Assembly (NCBI GenBank): GCA_002722885.1
Contig: PBNE01000013.1
Location: 1-64,000, forward strand
Source: Rhodospirillaceae bacterium
GTDB lineage: Bacteria; Pseudomonadota; Alphaproteobacteria; SP197
Length of the DNA stretch: 64,000 bases
Reading direction: 5' to 3'
The notes under the pieces are model-generated. The model ran no database searches. It saw nothing but the letters and a program-made list of their open reading frames with translations, and had not been told where the DNA came from. The translations under genes and the position numbers were made by a program. Every line of letters starts with the position of its first letter. The stretch's first letter is position 1. Below are positions 60,868 through 64,000 of this stretch, in pieces.

Positions 60868-61606
60868 TACGGACAGCATGAAGACGGTCGTGATCACCGG
60901 CGCCAGCCGCGGGATCGGCCACCAGACAGTGATACGCTTCGTACGTGAGGGCTGGCGCGTGGTCAGTTGCTCGCGTGACGACATTCCCATAGAACGTCAG
61001 GTCGACGATTCTCCGCATCTGCATCTGCCCACCGATCTGGCCGACCAGGCGAGCATCGATGCCTTTGTCACCGAAGCCAACGCCTTCATCGGCGACGGCC
61101 CGGTTCATGCCCTGGTGAACAACGCTGGCGTGTCGCCCAAGACCAGTTTCAAGGAACGCCTGGGCACGCTGAACGGCAGCCTGGATCACTGGCGTGAGGT
61201 GTTTGAGCTCAATTTCTTCGCACCGCTCGTGCTGGCCCGTGGCTTTGCCGCGCCGCTCCATCGAGGCGAGGGCGCGATCGTGAACTTGACTTCGATCGTG
61301 GGGCACCGTGTTCATCCCTTTGCGGGCAGCGCCTATGCCTGTTCCAAAGCAGCCCTTTCGGCACTGACACGCGAAATGGCCTCGGAGTTCGCCCACCTGG
61401 GCGTTCGCGTGAATGCCATTGCACCCGGCGAAATCGAGACCGCTATGCTGTCGCCCGAGTACGACGATCTGATTCCCCGCATTCCGATGGGCCGCATGGG
61501 AACGCCGGAAGAGGTCGCCAGCACGATCTTCTATCTGTGCGGCCCCGATTCCACCTATGTCTCCGGTACGGAAATCATGATCACGGGCGGCCAGCACCTG
61601 CTGTGA
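60860..61606 (+). CDS. SDR-family oxidoreductase
   Basis: A 248-residue classical SDR. TVVITGASRGIGHQTVIRFV is the cofactor-binding motif; LVNNAGVSPKTSFKERLG the NNAG block; AIVNLTSIVGHRVHPF the catalytic-Ser region (here T-S); AYACSKAALSALTREMA the Tyr-x3-Lys. RVNAIAPGEIETAMLSPEYDDLIPRIPMGRMG and the C-terminal STYVSGTEIMITGGQHLL complete the fold. The last residues (QHLL) and the long D-D-S-P-H-L-H-L strand are like glucose-1-dehydrogenase relatives. ATG 60860 overlaps the GNAT gene by 8 bp; MKTVV at 60878 is the alternative. Substrate unknown. Confidence 0.87.
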   Translation: MPDTDSMKTVVITGASRGIGHQTVIRFVREGWRVVSCSRDDIPIERQVDDSPHLHLPTDLADQASIDAFVTEANAFIGDGPVHALVNNAGVSPKTSFKERLGTLNGSLDHWREVFELNFFAPLVLARGFAAPLHRGEGAIVNLTSIVGHRVHPFAGSAYACSKAALSALTREMASEFAHLGVRVNAIAPGEIETAMLSPEYDDLIPRIPMGRMGTPEEVASTIFYLCGPDSTYVSGTEIMITGGQHLL

Positions 61607-61628
61607 CGCCGCCAGGAAAGGCAGAACC

Positions 61629-62173
61629 ATGACTGAGACCAACCAACCCTTCCCGCCGGCCTGGTTTCGACGGCGCGTCGCGCGCTGTTCTGGGAAGGAC
61701 TCATCCTGATCCTTATGGGTGCGACTGCCATCATTGTCCCGGTGGTGTTCACGCTGGCGGTTGAGATCCTGGTGGGTGTGCTTTTGCTGATCGGCGGTGT
61801 CGTACGGCTATTCCGCTGCTTCAGCACCCGTGAAGGCGGGCTACGCCTTTGGCCGGTGATCGCCGCCGGTGTTTTTCTGCTGGCCAATCCCGTCGCAGTA
61901 ACGATCACACTCACGGCCATCGTTATTGTTCTTCTGATCTTGGAGGGCGCGGCCAAGGCCGTCGGGTCGTTCGCCCTGCGCCCAAACCGTGGCTGGGGCT
62001 GGCTGCTGTTCAACGGCCTGATCGATCTGGCCGTGGGCTTACTGCTGTGGGACGGTCTGCCGAGCACGGCGATGTGGGCCCTGGGACTGATGATCGGCAT
62101 CAGCCTCATCACCACAGGACTGACGGCGCTGATGTTGTCGTCGGGTTTGCGCCAGGTCGAAGCAGCCGACTGA
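61629..62173 (+). pseudogene. HdeD-family membrane protein gene, probably frameshifted at its 5' end
   Basis: From ATG 61715 the frame encodes 152 residues with five or six hydrophobic segments in the pattern of HdeD/DUF308: GVLLLIGGVVRLFRCFSTRE, GVFLLANPVAVTITLTAIVI, GWGWLLFNGLIDLAVGLLLW and GLMIGISLITTGLTALML. The first membrane segment, however, should begin upstream. The same frame has RRALFWEGLILILMGATAIIV just before ATG 61715 but no start codon and a stop near 61632. A plausible start, ATG 61629, is in another frame and ends quickly. One base lost or gained between about 61632 and 61685 would rejoin them. Translation from 61715 would give a protein without half of segment one. HdeD-like proteins serve in acid-stress tolerance; function here unknown. 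Confidence 0.6.
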
Positions 62174-62197
62174 CAACAGATTCCAGAAGGACCAACG

Positions 62198-62227
62198 AAA
62201 ACGGGCGAGTGCCAAAGCACCCGCCCG
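62198..62227 (-). terminator. rho-independent terminator of the second PotD-like gene
   Basis: Stem CGGGCG-A-GTGC (62202-62212) with GCAC-C-CGCCCG (62217-62227), 10 base pairs with one A-C mismatch and a CAAA loop. On the minus strand it is followed by TTTT (complement of 62198-62201). It lies 26 bp past the stop of gene 62253-63428 and may also stop transcripts from the converging HdeD-like gene. Confidence 0.82.
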
Positions 62228-62252
62228 CTGTTCTTTGGACCCGGAGGTCGGC

Positions 62253-63428
62253 TTACATGCCGGCCAGGATCTGTTCGTAGAGGTTGACAATCTCGCCATA
62301 ACGGTTCTGGTGAACCGAGAACTTGCCACTGGCAAGATAGGCTTCGATGTCGGACGACAGGCCGATCGACTGGAGGTACTCCTCCGTGATGCCTTCCATG
62401 TCGTACACCTTCTTGTTGGAGACGCCATAACCCCACTCGGTGAGCTCGTAATACTGCGACTCAGGCGAGATATAAGCATCTAGCAGAGCATGCGCCTGCT
62501 CATAGGTGCCACGCTCCTTGGTACGCGGATCGATGGTGAGACCGCAGACCCAGGTCAGCGCACCTTCCTTCGGGTTCATCCAGATATACTTGCCCTGGGT
62601 GCCCGTGGCGTCCATTTCGCCCGACGCGGTCAGCATCATGCCGTTCCACGCGGCCGAAGCGACGACTTCACCCGAGAACAGGGCCTGGGTCATCGACGTC
62701 GTGTCGCTGGTCAGCAGACGCATGTTGGGCAGGCTCTCGCGGACCAGATTGGCGACCGTTTCGATCTGCTCGTCGTTCATGTCGGTGAAGTCGATACCGG
62801 CATAGATGGCGAAGAGATTGAAGTGATCTTCCACCGCATCGAACATGGCGAGACGGCCAGCATACTTCTCATCAAAGAAGATGCTCCAGCTCCACATCTC
62901 GGGATCGGCATACTCCGGAGCAAGCTCCGTGTTCACAATGATCGCCGTGGCGCCGAAGTCTTCCGGAACCCACAGGGGCTGTCCGTCGGCCGTATTGGCG
63001 CCAGGAACGTGCTTGAGCGGCTCGATAACATCATCCCAATGCGAGATCATGCTTACATCGACCGGCTCGACGATGCCGGCGTCATACCAGAGGCCGATCT
63101 TCGAAGAGCACGGGAAGACGACGTCGACCTCGAAGCCCGCACGGATCTTGGCCATGGCTTCGGCCTGATCGGAGAACAGGGTGTAGGTCGGCGGTGAACC
63201 GTACTCCCTGACGTAATCCTGAGCGAAGGCGGCGTCGTCGTACCCGCCCCAGGTGAACATCACCAGGTCGCTGCCGTCGGCGCGCGCCATGCCCGGCATG
63301 CTGGTCGCCATGGCGGTACCGACACCGGCGGATGCCAGGACCTTGTGAGCCTGACGACGCGTCAGCTTACCCGAACACACCTTGTCTTCGAATTCGTTGG
63401 CCTCCATCAGAGGTTTGATCTTATCCAT
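62253..63428 (-). CDS. PotD-like extracellular solute-binding protein, Tat-like signal
   Basis: A 391-residue binding protein, a distant paralogue of the one at 5599-6720. The N-terminus has R24-R25 in SGKLTRRQAHKVLASAGVGTAMATSMPGMARAD, a twin-arginine-like signal preceded by an unusually long n-region. DLVMFTWGGYDDAAFAQDYV, FEVDVVFPCSSKIGLWYDAG, LWVPEDFGATAIIVNTELAP, WSIFFDEKYAGRLAMFDAVE and ASAAWNGMML, then LTWVCGLTID, follow the PotD order. No ABC membrane or ATPase genes lie near. ATG 63428 follows GGGAG; TTG 63434 is possible. The ligand may be a polyamine, amino acid or related cation. A strong terminator stands downstream. Confidence 0.85.
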   Translation of the reverse strand: MDKIKPLMEANEFEDKVCSGKLTRRQAHKVLASAGVGTAMATSMPGMARADGSDLVMFTWGGYDDAAFAQDYVREYGSPPTYTLFSDQAEAMAKIRAGFEVDVVFPCSSKIGLWYDAGIVEPVDVSMISHWDDVIEPLKHVPGANTADGQPLWVPEDFGATAIIVNTELAPEYADPEMWSWSIFFDEKYAGRLAMFDAVEDHFNLFAIYAGIDFTDMNDEQIETVANLVRESLPNMRLLTSDTTSMTQALFSGEVVASAAWNGMMLTASGEMDATGTQGKYIWMNPKEGALTWVCGLTIDPRTKERGTYEQAHALLDAYISPESQYYELTEWGYGVSNKKVYDMEGITEEYLQSIGLSSDIEAYLASGKFSVHQNRYGEIVNLYEQILAGM

Positions 63429-63525
63429 CGTCAAAAACTCCCGCGTTGCTTAAGATTTCGCCGCCTGTTTGACGGTCTGCTAATCAGGTTAATGGATAAG
63501 TTACGAAAATGGGAGTCTGCGGCAC

Positions 63526-63539
63526 TCAATCTTGATTGA
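63526..63539. promoter_or_regulatory. perfect 14-bp palindrome in the divergent control region
   Basis: TCAATCTTGATTGA reads the same on both strands apart from the central TT/AA pair. It lies in the 227-bp gap between the divergent PotD-like gene (start 63428) and SDR gene (start 63656), about 100 bp from each. Its size and symmetry fit a dimeric regulator's operator, but I cannot assign the protein. Confidence 0.35.
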
Positions 63540-63655
63540 ACCAGGATTGTCCCCTTCTCTCGGCACATTCGAGCGGAAAACTGCAAAATTTGAAGTGTGC
63601 CTCCCGTTCCGGATCGATAGTCTCAAGCTGATCATTTTACGAGGGAGCCACCGCT

Positions 63656-64000
63656 ATGTTTTCTTATCAGGGAAAGAAGGCCGTCGTCACAGGGGCCGGA
63701 CGCGGGATCGGGCGCCAGATCGCCCTGAACTTTGCGGAGCTGGGGGCCGATGTGATGCTGGCATCCCGAACATCCGGGGAAATCGAGAACGTTGCCGAGG
63801 AAATCCGGGCACTAGGTCGAAAAGCGTATCCCGTGGTGACCGATATGGGGGACTTCGACGCGGCACTCGCCCTGGTCGACACAGCCATCGAAACCATGGG
63901 CGGTCTGGATGTCTGGGTGAACAACGCCGGTGGCGGCAGCAGTGTGAAGGGCGGAATCGGTCCGATCGAAGACGCCACGCTGGAGGGCTTTGACGCCCTG
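63656..64000 (+). CDS. SDR-family oxidoreductase (3' truncated by window edge)
   Basis: The first 115 residues of a classical SDR. KKAVVTGAGRGIGRQIALNF is the cofactor-binding motif, VMLASRTSGEIENVAEEI the strand-two and helix region (the S-R-T points to NADP(H)), and DVWVNNAGGGSSVKGG is the N-N-A-G block. GGSSVKGGIGPIEDATLEGFD is a linker that resembles 7-alpha-hydroxysteroid- or glucose-dehydrogenase-like members. The catalytic Ser, Tyr and Lys lie beyond the window. GAGGGAG stands before ATG 63656, so the start is well supported. It is divergent from the second PotD-like gene and may be controlled from the same gap. Confidence 0.85.
   Translation, partial: MFSYQGKKAVVTGAGRGIGRQIALNFAELGADVMLASRTSGEIENVAEEIRALGRKAYPVVTDMGDFDAALALVDTAIETMGGLDVWVNNAGGGSSVKGGIGPIEDATLEGFDAL

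Noticed and set aside
459-62173. Stop-codon reassignment as a single explanation for the in-frame stops
   Set aside because: TAG, TGA and TAA all occur both inside damaged frames and as normal ends of intact genes, and intact genes contain none of them internally. No one reassigned codon can explain this.
1-64000. CRISPR arrays, tRNA or rRNA genes, insertion sequences, phage or plasmid modules
   Set aside because: I looked for regular direct repeats, cloverleaf-like segments, transposase motifs and terminal inverted repeats in the gaps and found none that I can support.

Overview
The window is about 64 kb of GC-rich DNA from a bacterial chromosome, most likely an alphaproteobacterium with broad organic-acid and amine catabolism (Rhodospirillales-like is my guess). 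The reasons are high G/C at third codon positions, a fabI-aroC pair with pdxH nearby, many acyl-CoA dehydrogenases, class III CoA transferases, SDRs and FadH/trimethylamine-dehydrogenase-type flavoenzymes, and PotD-like Tat substrates. I see no rRNA, tRNA, CRISPR array, phage module or insertion sequence.

Layout. 0-3.6 kb (+): the 3' end of a FadH/TMADH-type flavoenzyme, an acetolactate decarboxylase gene broken by an amber codon, a glutathione S-transferase, a beta-carbonic anhydrase and an overlapping bestrophin-type channel gene broken by two stops. 3.6-10.7 kb (-): FAD amine oxidase, amidohydrolase, DMT exporter, PotD-like Tat binding protein with a clear terminator, NTF2-like protein and class III aminotransferase. 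10.7-11.7 kb has no convincing gene but ends in a good sigma70-type promoter. 11.7-18.2 kb (+) is a beta-oxidation operon (AlkK-type ligase, acyl-CoA dehydrogenase, FadB, FadA) followed by a broken GNAT gene. 18.7-31.1 kb mixes GMC oxidoreductase, thioesterase, phytoene-dehydrogenase-like enzyme, APH-type kinase, msrA, SDR, two acyl-CoA dehydrogenases, SMP-30 lactonase, CurA-type reductase and an acyl-CoA ligase. 31.2-40.7 kb holds a GNAT, an isochorismatase-like hydrolase with a FadH-type enzyme, two gene remnants, a methionine gamma-lyase-like enzyme, enoyl-CoA hydratase, CoA transferase, an orphan HyuA-like protein and an SDR.

40.8-52.3 kb is the most distinctive block: two Rieske oxygenases (one frameshifted), an OYE, a QOR-type MDR, a PuuR-like XRE-cupin regulator, a FadH/TMADH-type enzyme, two Fe(II)/2OG-type oxygenases (one frameshifted), a GlnA-like gamma-glutamylamide synthetase and a zinc-ribbon/metallo-beta-lactamase protein. 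Together they look like a pathway for oxidative attack on a methylated or poly-amine; this is inference.

52.3-57 kb is the housekeeping patch aroC-fabI-pdxH. 57-64 kb has a universal stress protein, a PAS-GAF-HD-GYP protein, GNAT, SDR, a damaged HdeD-like gene, a second PotD-like protein and the start of an SDR.

The most unusual global feature is that about ten accessory genes carry nonsense codons, frameshifts or truncations while the core genes are intact. This points either to active gene decay or to base-level errors in the sequence, and the two can be separated by resequencing.
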